64,000 bases of DNA, taken from assembly GCF_001027925.1 (NCBI RefSeq), contig NZ_LECT01000015.1, positions 62,001-126,000 of the forward strand. Reading direction: 5' to 3'. Positions within the stretch are counted from its first letter, which is position 1, and each line of letters starts with the position of its first letter. Source of the DNA: Rhodopirellula islandica (GTDB lineage Bacteria > Planctomycetota > Planctomycetia > Pirellulales > Pirellulaceae). Shown here one piece after another: positions 1 to 15,000 of this stretch. The position numbers and the translations under genes are program-made. The notes under the pieces were generated by a model, which saw only the letters and a program-made list of their open reading frames with translations, did no database searches and was not told the origin of the DNA.

Positions 1-3000
1 GCCCATCGACGGACAGGTCCACTCGCTCATTTCCGTTGAGGCTGGTTGTGTCCAGGACCAGGTACGTGCCGCCATTGGCTGCGGGATCGTTGACGACCTG
101 CCAGGGTCCAGTCGCATTCGCGATCGATGCGTCCGTTCCAGCCATCGTGGTCAGCGTTCCCACATCGATTGCCGCGACGTTGTTGGTACCAAGTGTCTGA
201 CCCGAGACATCCAGGATCCGTAGTTGCGACAGGCTTCGAATGGCGTCGAGATCCGCGACCTTGTTCCCCGACACGTTCAGGTAAACCAATTCCGTGAGAT
301 CCTCCAACGGAGAAAGGTCCGAGAGAGCCCCTTCGCTCTGGTCCGCGATGCTGAGTGCTCGCAGGCTGAGCAGTTGACTCAGCGGAGAAACCGATTGAAT
401 GTGGTTGCGATCAAGATTCAGGTACGCCAGTCGCGTCACCCCAGTGGCGCCGAAATCCCCGGGCGCCAGGTCTTCGATCGCGTCCACTTCCAGTTCATTT
501 CCGGAAAGGTCCAAGAAGATCAGCCCGACGAGATACTCAAGTCCTTCGAGGCTCTTGAGTCCAAGGTTGGAGAGATCCATTTGCGTGATCGAGCCGAGAT
601 CACTGGCGTGAACCGTGGTCGCGAAGGCTTGGTCACCGCCGGGCAGGGAAATCACCTGTGTGCCGAGTTGTTCCGCGATTGCCGCGGCCAAGGCGGGTTC
701 GCTGAGGCTGACTTCCCCCGGTCCCAGGTCGACGGCTGAAATCCCAATCACGATTCGAGGATCACGCCGTTGCAGTGGCGAACGAGAATCGCTGAACCGC
801 TCCTCGGGAAGTGGACTGGCGATTGCGTCGTTGCTCACGGCGTCTCGTAGTTCAAACAATTCACCGACCAGAGTGTCGTCGCCACTGTCACCATGGATGC
901 GATCTTTTCCGTGACCACCGATCACCACGTCATCGCCGTCGCCACCATGCAAAAGGTCGTCGGCGGGCAGATCGTGTGCATCACCCAGTCGTGGCGAGTC
1001 GATTTCGAGCTGGTAGCTCGTTCGAGTTGCGATGCTGTCGGCGATCCGCGACACGCCGATCAAGTACTCGCCAGCGAGAAGGTTTCGCAGGTCCAAATGC
1101 TGGAAGTCCTCCGCGATCATTCGACCGGTGGAATCAATCAACTGTCCGGAGACTCCCAGCCCGGTGTCACCCAAGAACAGGCCGGTGTCACTCGAGGAAT
1201 TCATCGGCTCGAACGCGGCCTCGCCATCGGTGAAACTCAGTTGCACGACCAGCGAACGGTACCCCTGCTCAAAGAGATAGCGGAACCGTTCGATGTCTGA
1301 CGTCAGGTCAACGATTTGAAGTGCAGACGTGTCATGGACCGTGAGCGTACGCTGGATCACAACATCTTCTGCGAGTTCGTCCCCCGTGATCACAAGGTCG
1401 TTTCGACCACCCGCAATCTGGATCTTCACGGTTGCGGTGGCGGGGCCGCCGCCGTTCAGGTTGACTTCGATTGGCGAGGCTGACTTGTCGGGAACATCAG
1501 CTGCCCACAACCGGCCCCCGAACACGTTGTCGGTTCGATAGCCCTCCATGACCACGACGCCACCACTCACCGTCATCTGCTCAAACACTCCCGATGTTTG
1601 GGGTGTCTCCACAAACTCTCGCACCTGTTTGACCGTGGAGTTCGTGACATGGAACGTCGACAAACTTACCTTCACTTCCCCAAACGCTTGCTCTTGCGAT
1701 TGAGTTCCCAGCAGCAACTCATCGCCGTCCATGATGGCGTCCGTCAGGAACACATAGCGATCGGATTTGACACTTGATTCTGCGACCCGATTGCCGTCCT
1801 GGTCGATGGTCGTCAGACGCAGTTCACTTTCGCCGTTGTTGCCAACGGTCACCAAGTTCGAACCGTCAGTGAAGGTCCGGAACATTGCATTGCCCTTGGT
1901 CGCCATGGGCACGTCAATCTGCGAGATCGCCTCGACGCTGGAACCGTCGTAAAAGTAGACGGTACTTTGAATCAGAAAATAGACGCCCGAATCAGTCGTT
2001 TGGAAGCCATACGCCAAATCGATGGAATCGTCTGAACTCTCGTGCAACGGATCGATACGGGAACCGTCCGTCACGTAGACCCCAAATCTGCCTGACGACT
2101 TATCGGACGCAGCAAAGATCAATTCACCACTGGAAGTTGTTGAGAAATGGCCGTCAGGAATGCGCCCGAACTGATCACTCAATGTGGTGGGCGACGTCTG
2201 CCCAGCCTTGAGCACCGACAACTCACCACCGTCTTTCAAGAAGAGCGCATTGGAGGTTGCTGCGAAGGGCAATTGCCCGGACCGCTCAATGACACTCAAC
2301 TCCGTCGAACCATCGCTTTCGAAACGGATCACAGCCAAGACTGCGCTGTAGGTGCGTTGCTCGATCGCGTTGAAGTAGAGATCGCCATCCAACTCGATCA
2401 GATCAGAGTACGGTTGAAGATTCAGTTGATCGGGGTTGCCAACCGGCTTGGTTTCCGTTCCATCGGTGACGAAAAAATTCACCGTCGATGATTCTTGCAG
2501 AAGTTCGTAAACACTGGTCGCGAACACGAGTCGATCACCAATTGGTGTCAGATAACTTGGGTTGGCGGATTCCGGTCCAGGGATCGTTTCATAGGCCAAC
2601 CGTGTCCCCGCAGCGGTTCCATCGGTGACGAACAGTTCACTGTCTTCGTCGTCTTTGGCCGCCACGAAGAAAACGCGGTCTCCGAATCCGTTCCCTGCAG
2701 GGACAGCTGTCAATTCCTCGGGGTAGCTGAGCGGGAGACTTGAATCGACGGTTGTCGCCGTCGCCGAACCACGCAATCGTAGTTCCGCGATGTCGATGCT
2801 CGCAGGGTCGTCGAAACGAGCCAGCAATCGGGAGAGATCAATCTCGTAGACTCCGCTCTGACCGGAATCAATCACCACACTTGGCACGTTATCAAACGCA
2901 TCGGATCCGCGAATGATCCCAGACGCACCTTGCGTCGCCGAGTCCGTTCCAAGAATGTCAGGTGTCAACCGGATCGAGTCGCCGACATTCCCATCGCCAA

Positions 3001-6000
3001 CGGTTCGGAACCGATACCAGTCGGTTTCGATGTCGGACGCAAGCGTCGAATCAACTTGAAGCAACCCTTGCGAGTCACGGGCGACATCGCCAATCCCACG
3101 GATCGAATCGTTGCTAAGACTCACGACCAGTGATTCATCGGGAAGAGGCACGCGCCGTTGACTCCCCGGGACAACATACAAAATCCCGCCCCCCAAATCT
3201 CCCGCTGAGGTCGTCGCTGGTGGATCGGCGAGGATGAGATCATCGATGCGGTCCCCGTTCAGATCGATTGCGTTTCCGCCGGCCAATCCAAAGTTGTTCG
3301 AGCCGGTTGGTGCTGAAATGGACGTCACGGAAGTGAGACGTTCGACATTCGAATCGATGGAACGAAGGCTTCCACCATCGATCGCATCATAAAATATGTG
3401 TGTCCCGGCCAGGGAGGAACCGGAGACACTGAATCCAAGATCCTGCTCGCCATTGCCATCGAAGTCACCGATCGCCACGCGGGCGTCCAGTAGCGTGCGT
3501 CTGGATCCTGGCAGGGGGGCGAACGTGACAGCGGCCTCGCGGGCAGCGAAATTGTTATCGCCCGTCAATTCTTGTCCGGTGTAAATCAACAACGCCCCGG
3601 ATCCATCTCCCGGGTCCGCCAGATCACTGATGGCAATCACATCCGCAAAGCCATCGTTGTTCAAATCGCTCACCACCACAGGGAGCTCGGCATTGAGGGC
3701 ACCCTGATTTCCCAGTTCGGGATGGTTGGGGTCGCGAAGGCCCGCCGTATCGGCCGCCAGTTGCAGAATTGGCGAAGTCAGCTGATATCCAAATCCAAAG
3801 CTTCCGCCCTTGTGAAGGTAGGTGCGTGAGATCACCACCTCGGGATCGTTGTTCCCGTTTGTGCTGTATTCCCAGCCTCGAGGGACAGTGGTCACGACGT
3901 CATCGAGTCCATCGCCATCAACATCCCCAAAGTCAAAGAACGCTTCTGGCGAACTGCCCGTGTGCGTGACCGACGCAGGATTGTCAAAGTGCGATTCCGC
4001 AACCGTCGTCGCATCCTCGATTCCCGATCCAATGAGGATCAGATAGTCTTTGTTTCCAGTCGTATTGTTGATGACTTGTTCATGGATTTTCTTCCCGTCC
4101 AAAACACCGCCGTAGTTCACACTTGTGATCCCGTGGCGGATGCTGGGCTCCTGGCTGAAGACCGCGAGGTCGGCGAACTCATCCTGGTTGAAGCGAATCC
4201 ACGCCGCTTGAATTGGCACATCGAGCGTTCGATCCAGCGATGCAAGTTGCTTGCCGAAGAGGTCGAATTGATGGTCCAGATCCTGATACTCGAAACCGCC
4301 CATCGGGATGGCAAACAATTGGGAAGAATTCTGTGTCAGGTTGCTCCCGCTGATCATGTTCACGCTGGTCGTTCCCTCCGTTCTCGCCAGATCAGTGAAG
4401 CGGGTGACAGCGTAGGTCAGATCGTCAAATCCATCGCCGTCGACATCGACGGGGCCGTTGAGCCATTCGACACTTCCTGTTTGGGGATAGTTCAGAATGT
4501 AGTCGGCGGCATCACGGATGTCGGATTGGTCACCGAACAGAAAATTCGGATCGACGTGGCCAAGGAACACATACGCTCGTGTCGCGCCCGGGATCACAAA
4601 GTCGTTCCGACCATCCGCGTTGATATCACCCAACGAAATCACTTCACCAATCATCTCATCACGGCGTCCGCCCTCGATTTTTGCGGCCGTCTCCACGGCA
4701 AAAGCTGCGTCATTCAGGCCGACCGCTTGGCTCGGAGCCAGTTGCAGTGCACTTCGGTCTGCCGTCTGGTACTCCAACCGCTGGGAAGGCAGTGACGGTC
4801 CCGACGTTGGCTGAGTTAAGATCTCGTTGTCGACAACCGAAATTTGATAGCCACCGAGTCCATACGGAAGTTGCTGCGGAACTTGCCCGTCCTCGAAACC
4901 CAAGTAGGCAAACGAGAAGATGTCCGCGGAACGTACCGTCATGGGACGATCCTTCAGCGAAACCAGAACCAGCCGGGCTCGCGTTGTGTGGTAGTGGGCG
5001 CGGACATCGCTTCCCAGCCCCAAGTTTTGGAGCTCAGCATTGAGGTCCGCGGCAATCGAGCCACCGGCTTGTCCCGAGGAAACATCCACGCCAACCGTCA
5101 AGGTGGGTTGACCGGAAATGTCCAATAAGAAACGGGCGGTCACGGTATTCCCCGGTCCGATCAGGTCCAGCCGTGGTGCCGATCTCGCGACAATCATTTG
5201 ACCGACCGGGTTGTTGATCCCAATTAAAAACACATCCGGCTGTCCGGCGGTCGGCGTGTAATTGCCGGTTTCCAAATCCACCAATGCTGGGATCACCTCC
5301 GGACCTCCGCGTCCGGTGGCTCGATTGATGTCGCTCCAGACGCCCTGCATTTCAAACTCGTCGAAGTCAACGATCAGTTCGTTTGCAGTGAGCGGATCAC
5401 TCGCGGCGGAGGCGGGGATGACGTACCAGTCACCGCCGTCGCCATCGTGCAACGTCAGATTTTGAAGCGAATTGTTTTCGAACTGGACAGGCGTCGCAAA
5501 GGCGGGTGCGTCGTTGAATTGATCCTGTCCAGCAACAACTTCCAGGCGGTCCCAGACAAACTCTGGAGAAGCGATCATGTCACCGACGATCAAGTCATTG
5601 CCTGCGTCGCCCTGAAGATTGTCGTTGCCACCGCCGCCGATGATCTGGTCCAGACCTCCGCCGCCAAGGATGACGTCGCCATAGGGTGAGCCAATGAGCA
5701 AATCGTTTCCAGCGCCCCCACGAAGAATGAAGTTCGCCACCGCACCGCCAACTTGCCGGTCGCCCGGAGAGATTCCATAGGTTTGTCGTTCGTCGTTGCT
5801 CCCATCGAGCAAGTCAAATTGAAACCCGGACACGTTCACGACATCGTCACCGAGGATGCTGTAGGACGCTTCGTCCAGCCTGACTTGGTCGGCGCCGCTA
5901 CGAGTGTCAAACTCGGTCGCCTCGATCTGTCGTGCGCGGTAACTGGCCGAGTGAATCACGAATTCGTTGCCAACGGTCTCAAAACGCTGGTTCGCCGTGT

Positions 6001-9000
6001 CCCAAACCTTGGCGGCCATTTCCCAAGTGTTAAGCAGTGGCTGATAACGCAGGGTGACAAAATCGGGGACCGGACGTCCCTGCTCATCAATGTCTCCGCC
6101 CAAAAACAACACCCGGTCATACCCCTCGCCACCTTCCAGTTCATCTGCCAGCGTCAATTCCAGTTCACCGACCTCCGACGGAATGATCTGGAACACATCG
6201 TTGCCATCGCCGCCGATCAGAATGTCGGAAGCAGCTCCGTCGACGCCACCTGTGATGATGTCGTCGCCATCCCCACCAATCACCCAGTCTTCACTGGGGC
6301 CGCCCCGAAGGATGTCGTCCCCCGGTCCACCGACAATCACATCACGGCGAAGGAAGGTGTCGGATTGCGATCCCAACTGAATGCGCGCGACGCCCAGGGC
6401 GGTGTCACCACCCAAGTCGATCCCCAGGTTGTACGACGTGGGGCTGCCGTTGCCGCTGCGAACACGAATGTAGACGCGCTGTCCGACAGGATAGGATGCG
6501 GTGTTTCGAGTCAGAGAGGTCCGGGAGGGGCGGGTTGGATCCAGAGTCGCCACTTGCGTTTCGAGAGTTCCCAACAACGCGAGTTCGTTGATGCCCTCGT
6601 CTTCCACATGCTCATACAATTCAACTTCGATGTGGTCTTCCGCGGACAATGAATCCACGACGATACGAAGTTGTTCCGCAGGTGTCATGCCATCGCTGAC
6701 GAACGTGAACCAGTCCACGTCGGTTGGGGAATCGAGCGTCAAGTTGGTGAAGTAAGCGGTTTCGCCGAGTCGCGATGGATCACCCGCCTCCGAATCGGAG
6801 AGCTCATAGGCCTGCGAGAAATCATCGACGCCACCGAAAACATCGTTGCGAGGATCGGCGTCCGCGATGTCGACGAGGATCGCGGTCCCTGCGGAATACT
6901 CCACAATGTCATCGCCTTCACCCGCCGCCGTCCAAACCGTTTTCTGGACCGTCGGCCCGACAAAGACTTGGTCGTCGCCTCCGCCCGCATTCACAATGAT
7001 CGCGGTGAAATCTCCTTCGGGTGGCAACAGATCCCCTGACAACTCAAGCGTTCGCGCGGCAAGTCGTCGAGCGTCGTCGTCAACGGCGTTTCGGATCTCC
7101 TCCACCGAATGAACCAGATCGCTTGGATCCCAAACCAAAGAACCATCGGGATTGGTGGCGGCAAAGTCCAACCGCACCTGAGCATCGAACGAGAAGAATC
7201 CGTTGTTTTCGGTCAGCCGTGTGATCAGATGATGATTGCCGAGCAATCCAGGCTCGGTGACAAAGTCCACCGAAATGATGTCGTCACGTTCGGTCCCTCC
7301 GTAGTACCAGACTGAATCATTGTTGCGAGCATATTCCAGCCATTCGTCGCCAGCCGGAACACCAAAGTTCTCCAGCGGTTGACCGTCAACGTCGTGCAGC
7401 GTGTCGTCGCCGGCGCCGCCGTACATGAAATCCAGTCCCGTGCCGGCAAACAGGAAGTCATCCTGGTCGCGCCCGAGCATCCGGTTCAGCCCGGTGTCTT
7501 CACGGGTCCCATTTTCATCGAAAACCCCATAGTCAGGTCCGCTGAGATGGGTTCCATCACCGGTCGGATCACTCGACCAAGCAAAAAGATAGTTCACCCC
7601 GAGCCCGCCAATCAGATCATCGTTCCCACCACCCGCGTACAAATGATCCTCATCGATTGACATTCCGTTACCGGAATCGCCCCACAGCCGATCGTCACCG
7701 CCAAGTCCAAACACCTCGTCGCTTCCAGGACCGCCATCGAGCCGATCGCGACCAGCCGACCCGGTCAATGTGTCATCGCCCGATCCACCCTGAAACACAC
7801 CGACCCAATCACGACTGCGTGCAGCCAAGTCGCTGGTATCAAACGAGGCCTCAAAACCGATGGTGTCATTCCCACCCAAGCCATTGATTTGATACTGCTC
7901 CACCAGGGTGTTCCCGTCGGAATCTTGGATGCGAATGTCAATTTGCCGCAGGGGTTGGTCGCCTATTTGGTAGTTGACGATCGCTTGATCGCCGTTGCCC
8001 GCGATGGTGATCACGTCGTCTTGGTCCGAACCATTGATGACGATGATGTCCGTCGAATTGTCCAATCCAAAGGGTGACTCATCGGGCGTGTCCGCGAATC
8101 CGCCGTCCATCACATCCAGGTCGTCGCCATACTCCACGGCAACATCCAGCCGCAAGAAGTCGATTCCGTGCCCGCCGTACAACCGATCGTCACCGTCATG
8201 ACCTTCGAGTTCGTCCACGTTTGCACCACCGAACAGCACATCGTTTCCGCCACCGCCTTGCAACAAGTCGTCGCCAAAACCACCCACGAGCAGGTCATCA
8301 CCGCCAAAGGTTCGAAAGTCGTCATTGCGTGCGTAGTTGCTGCCGGCGAGAGCGTCCCCCAGCAAACGGTCATCGCCGCCCCCACCGATCAAAGTGTCTT
8401 GCCGAAGATTTCCCAGCAGTTCATCTCGCCCTTGGCCGCCGTCGAGGTATTCGCCCCGCAAACTGACCTCGTGCATCAACTTGGTCGGCGCGTAGGCCCA
8501 CAACACGTCGTTTCCGTCGCCACCATAGGCCCGTTGACCATACGTTTCATGGACGCCCAGGACATCGATGCCAGCACCGCCGAGGACGAAGTCATCGCCA
8601 CCGTCGCCGTAGCTGAAATCAATTCCCGCACCGGCTTCGATCCGGTCGTCACCATCGCCGCCGCGAATCACATCGCTGCCCGGCGAGCCGATCAAGACAT
8701 CCGCGCCGCGTCCACCGTCGATGTACCCGTCCCCACCCCCCGATTCAATTCGGTCGCGTCCGCCGCCACCGAACAGAAAATCGCGACCGTCGCCGCCGAT
8801 GATCCAGTCGTCACCGTCTGCGAGTGAGCCCTCCAACGGGCCGCCCACTGTGATCGCGGGAACAAGCGGCGGGAACTCGATTGCCGAGTCACTGGCAACG
8901 TAGTCGTTCGGCGTCACCAAACTGACCAGCAATGCGCTGCGTTGATAGATTCTGAGTCCACCCCAGATCACATCGACACCGGCATCGCCGCGAAGCGTGT

Positions 9001-12000
9001 CGCTGCCGATCCCACCAACGATTTCATCGTCACCATCGCCGCCGCGTACCAAGTCGCTCCCGCTTCCCGCATCAACGAAATCATTGCCGTCGCCGGCGAT
9101 GACGACATCGTCTCCATCGCCAGTGGAGGCCCAGTCATCGCCGCTTCCCAGGTACACGTTGTCGTTGCCTCGACCAGTCGTCACCCGGTCATTTCCCACA
9201 CCAACGCTGACTTCGTTGTTCCCATCCCCGGCATCAACGATGTCGTCACCAGCACCGGTCAGGATCGTGTCATCACCACCACCCAAGGTGGTGACCAGGT
9301 TGTTTCCGTCGCCCACATTGATGTAGTTCGAACCGCTGCCGAGCACGTCAATGATGTCGTCACCGGCATCGCCTAAAATGCGATTGTCGCCGCCTCGGTC
9401 GGTCACCTGAGAACCTGAACGTTGACTCGCACTGGACACCTTTGCCGGAGGTCGCAAGTCGATCAGGTCGTTCCCATCTCCGGCATCGACAATGTCAAAC
9501 CCGGATCCTGTGAAGATCACGTTGGCACCATTGCCCGCGTCGACCACATCGTCACCGCTTCCAGTCCAAATCTGGTCACTCTGATCCCCTGTCGTGACAC
9601 GGTCATTGGATTCGTAAGTGAACACCCGTGTGATTCCGCTGATGTCAGTGACCACGTCGATCCCAGCGGTGCCATGAATCACATCGTTGCCGGCACCACC
9701 ATCGAACGTGTGCGCGCCCACATCGGCGACCGGTTGAAGCGTCGCGAAGTCAGGGTTGTCACGGGTCGTGACGGCACCAACCAACAAGTCATCGCCGTCG
9801 CCTCCGAACAGATCATCGCTGCCGGCGCCGCCAAAGAGTTCGTCATTCTCGGCTCCCCCGCGGAGCACGTCATCGCCTTCGCCACCTTGCAAAAAGTCGC
9901 GGCCGATCCCGGTGCCATCTTCCGACTCGCCGTGGAGGATGTCGTTGCCCGCGTCACCTGACAGGATGTCATCGCCGTCACCGCCGAAGAGAATGTCGTT
10001 TCCTGCATTGCCGCCGAGATAGTCGTCTCCGTCTTCGCCGTGAATGCGATCGTTGCCGGCGTTGCCCTGCAGTTGATCGTTTCCTTGACTGCCAAAAATT
10101 GTGTCGTTTCCGGCTCCGCCATCAATCAGGTCATTGTCGCTGTAATAGAACGTGACCGCCGATTGTCCCGGGGGAGTGATGGTGCGCCAGTCGGGCATGC
10201 CGGTGCCTTCACCGATCAACAGGTCATTTCCAGCACCGCCAAAAATCGTGTCATCGCCTTGGCCGCCGTAGGCCGTCAGCGGACCTGCGCCCCCGGTGAT
10301 GTCGTCGTCTCCGTACCCGCCATGGACTGTCACAGGAAGAACAAAGTTCTCTTCGATGAAGATCTCGTCATCTCCTTCGCCGGCATCGATCCACACACGC
10401 GTCACACCGCTGAATTCCTGGTCCGTGCCGAAGCCCGTGATCACGGTCTTGCCGTTGTCCTCGTTGGTGGAGACAAAGATGACGTCATCGCCATCGGACA
10501 GGTCGCCATCTTGGCGTTCCGATGATTCGGGACCGACGTGAACGATCAACGTGCCATCGTCGGTCAAGCGACCGAGGATGGGGTTGGCGGGTTCGGGCCG
10601 AGGAAATTCATAGTTGACCAGCACCTTGGGCCCCAACCGAGCTTGCACGCGAATCCCAAAGGCTTTCGCGTACGCAGTCAAAGCGACGTCCAACTGCCCG
10701 GAGGCGTCAAAGATCCAGAGTGGCCCCAATGCAGGCGCGTTGCCGAGCTGAATGTTCTCGTTCAGTTCGCTCAACCGAACCTTCCCGTCCAGGTCAGGAT
10801 CGTTCAGGTCCAACAACAACGCGGCGCCCAGTTCGGCCTCGACTCCGGCTTTGGCGACGGCCAAGTTGATCTCGCCTCCAGCGGTCACTGCGAACCGGAA
10901 CGTCATTTCGGGACGATCGGCATAGATGGGATCCTCGTTCTCATCGATTCCGACTTGGCGATAGTCGTCCAGATAGAACCCATCCAGAAGGTCCACTCCC
11001 TGTCCCGTCTCGGCAAATTTCCGGATGCCTTGGGTGTCGTAGCCAAAGGCAAAATCAATGATCGCGTTGAACTGGCCACCGAAAGTGATTTGGAAACCTG
11101 GGAAGACCGGCACGCCAATGTTGAAACCGAATTCGGCTTCCAGTGTCGGCGCTTGAAACTTCACCAGGTCAACGTCGTTGCCAAACAGCAATCCAATGGC
11201 TGAAGCGGGATCTTCAAAGATTGGAAAGCGAAACTTTCCTGGTTGGGTCGTTGTGCTGCCACCGCTGGAAATGTTCGTCGTCTGCCTCGGCAGGTTCCGC
11301 AAGTACTCCGCTGACTCGTTGGTCGCTTGCTCGGCTTGGGCCAGGTAGTCATCAAAATTAACGCCAGGGCTGCTGGCGTCCTCGGTGACCACCGCGTCAC
11401 CGTTCGCGTTTGTCGACACGCTGAAGTTGCCCAGCGGCAGGATCAGCCCATCCGCACTCAGAGGCAGGCCGACGATCGCGTCGTTGACACTGATGATGGC
11501 GTTGACAAATTCGGCGACCGTTTCACCACCGCTTCCGAACGCTCCAATCAAGTCCACAAAGGTTGTTGGCCCGATGATGTCCGACAACACAGGAATCGGT
11601 TGGGTCAATTTGTCGATCGTGGGCTGCAGCGGTTCCAAGAAGTCTTGAACTGGTCCGAGGATGGGCGCGATCACATCGGCCACGAAGGAACCCAGGTCCA
11701 GTCCCGCATCCGTGATGCTGAAGCTAGGTGAGGTGATCGAGCTGATCACATCGGCAACGTTTCCGCCGGACACCGCTCCAAATTGAACATGCAGGTCCGC
11801 GGTGATTCGGGGCAACCCTTCGGTCGATGTGTTCAGCCCCGTGTTCACGTTGGCGTGCAGGCTACCGACGAACTCCGTCGCGACCGTGATGCCAGCGAAG
11901 GCGTCGGCGATATTCGCCAGCGTGTACGTGTCCGCTGGAAAGTTGATGCCAAAGCTTCCGCGGACGGCGTTGATCGCTTCCGTCGAGGAATCCAGCGGAT

Positions 12001-15000
12001 CAATTCGTGAGGCGGCGAGTTGGTCGGGTGTCAGATCATCCGCATGGAGCGCGGTCAGCCCCACATCCAGAGGTCCCAATCGTCCTTGGGCGACCAAGCG
12101 GTCGATCCCTGCATAAAAGTCGACTGCCAAGTCGTTTCCGTCACCAAATGTGACGAACGGACCCGCGTCCAAGTCGATTCCGATCCCAACGTTGAAAACA
12201 AACCCCGCCTCCAGCGACACGTCGCCCTCGACGTCCAAACCCAGCACGCTACCGCCGAGATCCAAGTCGATCGGCAGGGGACGACTGGCACTGGCAACGC
12301 CGAGGCTGAGGTCGAATCCCAGCCTCCGATCGTTGCCATCAAACGTCGGCAATCCGATGTCAGCGACAGTTACCGATCCGTCGCCGTTGCGATCACGAAT
12401 GATATTCAACCCATTCCCGCTGACTCCAGGTCCCAACACCAAAAAGATTGCGTCGGCGACCTGTTGACCGATCTGTGGGTTGTCGTCAAATCCCTGGTTG
12501 AAAGCATCCGCCATCGGCCCGACAAAGGTGTCCACGAAGTCAACGGCGTCCGCGATCGCTTCGCCGATCAGGGGAACCGGAATGCCAAGGATTTCATCAC
12601 CCAGGTAGCCATCGATCGATTCGAACAAACCTTGCAAACCGGCTGCCAAAGCCGCGATTCCGTCGCCCAACGAAAGTCCGCTGATCGCGTCGGTGATGTC
12701 GGGAATGGACAGGGCGTTGCCCGTTTGATTGGTGATCGGCGTGTCAACGAGTTGGGTTGGGAACACGAAACTGTTCAGGTCGGTCCACTGCAACTGCAAC
12801 TGCGAGTCCGCCCCCAAGATGCTGGTCGGCAGATCAACGCCGAGGGCGGCACCCTGAGCGACATTCAAGTGGCGTTCAAAGTCGGAAGGCGACAAATTGG
12901 GCAGTGTCTTGAAACCGCCTGGCCAATTGCCAGCCTCGATCGAGATCCCAACTGGCTCGGTGGAATCGGGCCCCCCATCAAAGTTCAGACCATCCCGATC
13001 AAACGCAACGCGGCCACCAATGATCGCGGCGTCTAGCGAGAGAATCGACGTCGAAAAGTTCAGGTCGTCTGCATACAGCCTTGCCTCCGCAAACACACCG
13101 CTGGTGTCATAGACACGCACGGCATCGTCGAAGTCAGCACCTTGCAACGCGTTGACGTCCAGCCCCAGGTGCGCCCGCAAGGCCGCGCCAGCTTCCACTC
13201 CGACAACCCCGGAGCCTTCGAAATCAACGAAGTTGTCGAGCGTCTCGAAGCCCTCGATTTCGGACAGGTCGATGTTCAGGGCTCGCGTGGTCGTGACATC
13301 GTATTCCAGGTCCAAGTCGATCCGGATCACGCGGTTCTCGGGCTCCAACCGCAAATCAAACTGATGGTCTTCTAGACCCAACATCTGCACGATCTCCGCC
13401 TCGAGCGCGTTGAGCAGTCCGCCAGGACTGTCCTGCAACTGCTCGATCAGATTGGCGACATCCTCAGCCACGTTCAGGATTTCGGACAGCGACGCGCCGA
13501 TCAGTGGCAGCGGTTTGTCCATCAAATCTTCGCCGCTGACGTTCTCGACGAATTCGACCACTTTGCCGATGAGTTGAATGATGTCCTGGACGGAGACGTC
13601 TGAGAAATCCAGGAGATTGTCCAAATTCTCCGATGTCAGTGAAAAGTTTTCCGGTTGCAGACGAACTCGCGGATCGGCGGTCAGAATGTTGTCCCAAACC
13701 AAGTCGATGCGAGGGATTTCATTGGGATCGGTGGGCTGAGTGTTCAAACCGGCGACATCCACGATCAACTCGCCGCCGATTGCCAGGTCGGCGTCCAAGT
13801 CCAGATCAAGGGACGTGAAGGGATGAATGATCGCGTTGCCCAGATCCTGGAGCGTCAAAAAGTCTTGTCCCGCCGGCACGGGGACGGTCAAGTCCAACGA
13901 ACCGGAGAAACTCCCGTAGCCGTTGCGAACTTCCGCTGACAACAACTGGCCGATCGCAGCAGACGCTTGGATATTGCTGGCCGTCGCAGCAAATGAAGCG
14001 TGCAACGTTGGCGGCCGCGTGACCCGAACGTCCAGTCCACGAGTGGTCTCACTGGTGGATCGCAGCGATGCACCGACCAGCCGCCCCAAGCCATTGGCAT
14101 CAACGCCGATGACCCCCAGTTCAATCGGCAACGTCGACATCGCGTGACCACCGGAGTGATCCAGCGTGACCGAGAAAGGTGCCCCAGTTGGTTCTGTCGT
14201 ACGGTCAACGATGACAAACCGATACAGCCCACGACCAACTCCCGAGTCGGTTCGTTGCAGGGAGGCCTCCACGACCACGATTCCGTCCCGCATGACCCGG
14301 AACTGTTCCGCGTACCTACGCAGCGTCATTTCCGGATCATGACGCAGCAAGAGGTTCTCTGTGGTTCCATCTCGAAGAGACAACGTCACCGGAACCGTGC
14401 TTCCCGCTGCTGTTTTCTCTGCCAACGCCTGTGTTCCCAAGTAGGCCGCCAGCGTCGTCGACGGGTCAACGACCGAGGTTCGCAGCGGCGGTGTCAATAA
14501 TTGACTGATGAATCGACCGTCACCATCATCGTCCACTGAATCCGGGAACAGTTCGGCCAGCGCGGTTGCCAAGCCACCGGTCCCAAAGTCAATCGAAGTG
14601 GGGACTTGGTCCGTGGGCGATCCGCCGTGGGTGATTTCAATTCGTCCGTTGACCCATTGAGCGCTGACCGGATTGAGCCGATTTTCTTGCACGGTCAGTG
14701 CAGTCAGCAGCGTTTCAAATTCATCGTTGGCATCCAGCGGGCCAATGGTGACGGGAGCAAGGACGATCGGGTTGGATGCATCACCGGACTGAAAGGTAAT
14801 TTCGGTTGTGTCGCCATTCAACAAAGGATGGTCGAAACCAAAGACTTGCCCCAACTGCAAATTTGTCTGCCGATTTGACTTTGCCAGAGAACCTGATTTG
14901 ATCTCACGCGGCACTTCGATTGATTCGCGAATGATGCTGGGTTCAATGTCGACCAGTCCCATTTCGCTCAACAGGAAGCCAAAGCCCGATACGGAGGACT

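Noticed and set aside
7380-10330. CRISPR-like or satellite-like regular repetition
   Set aside because: The repetition is of degenerate codons for GGxGxD protein repeats in one frame; there are no identical repeats with unique spacers.
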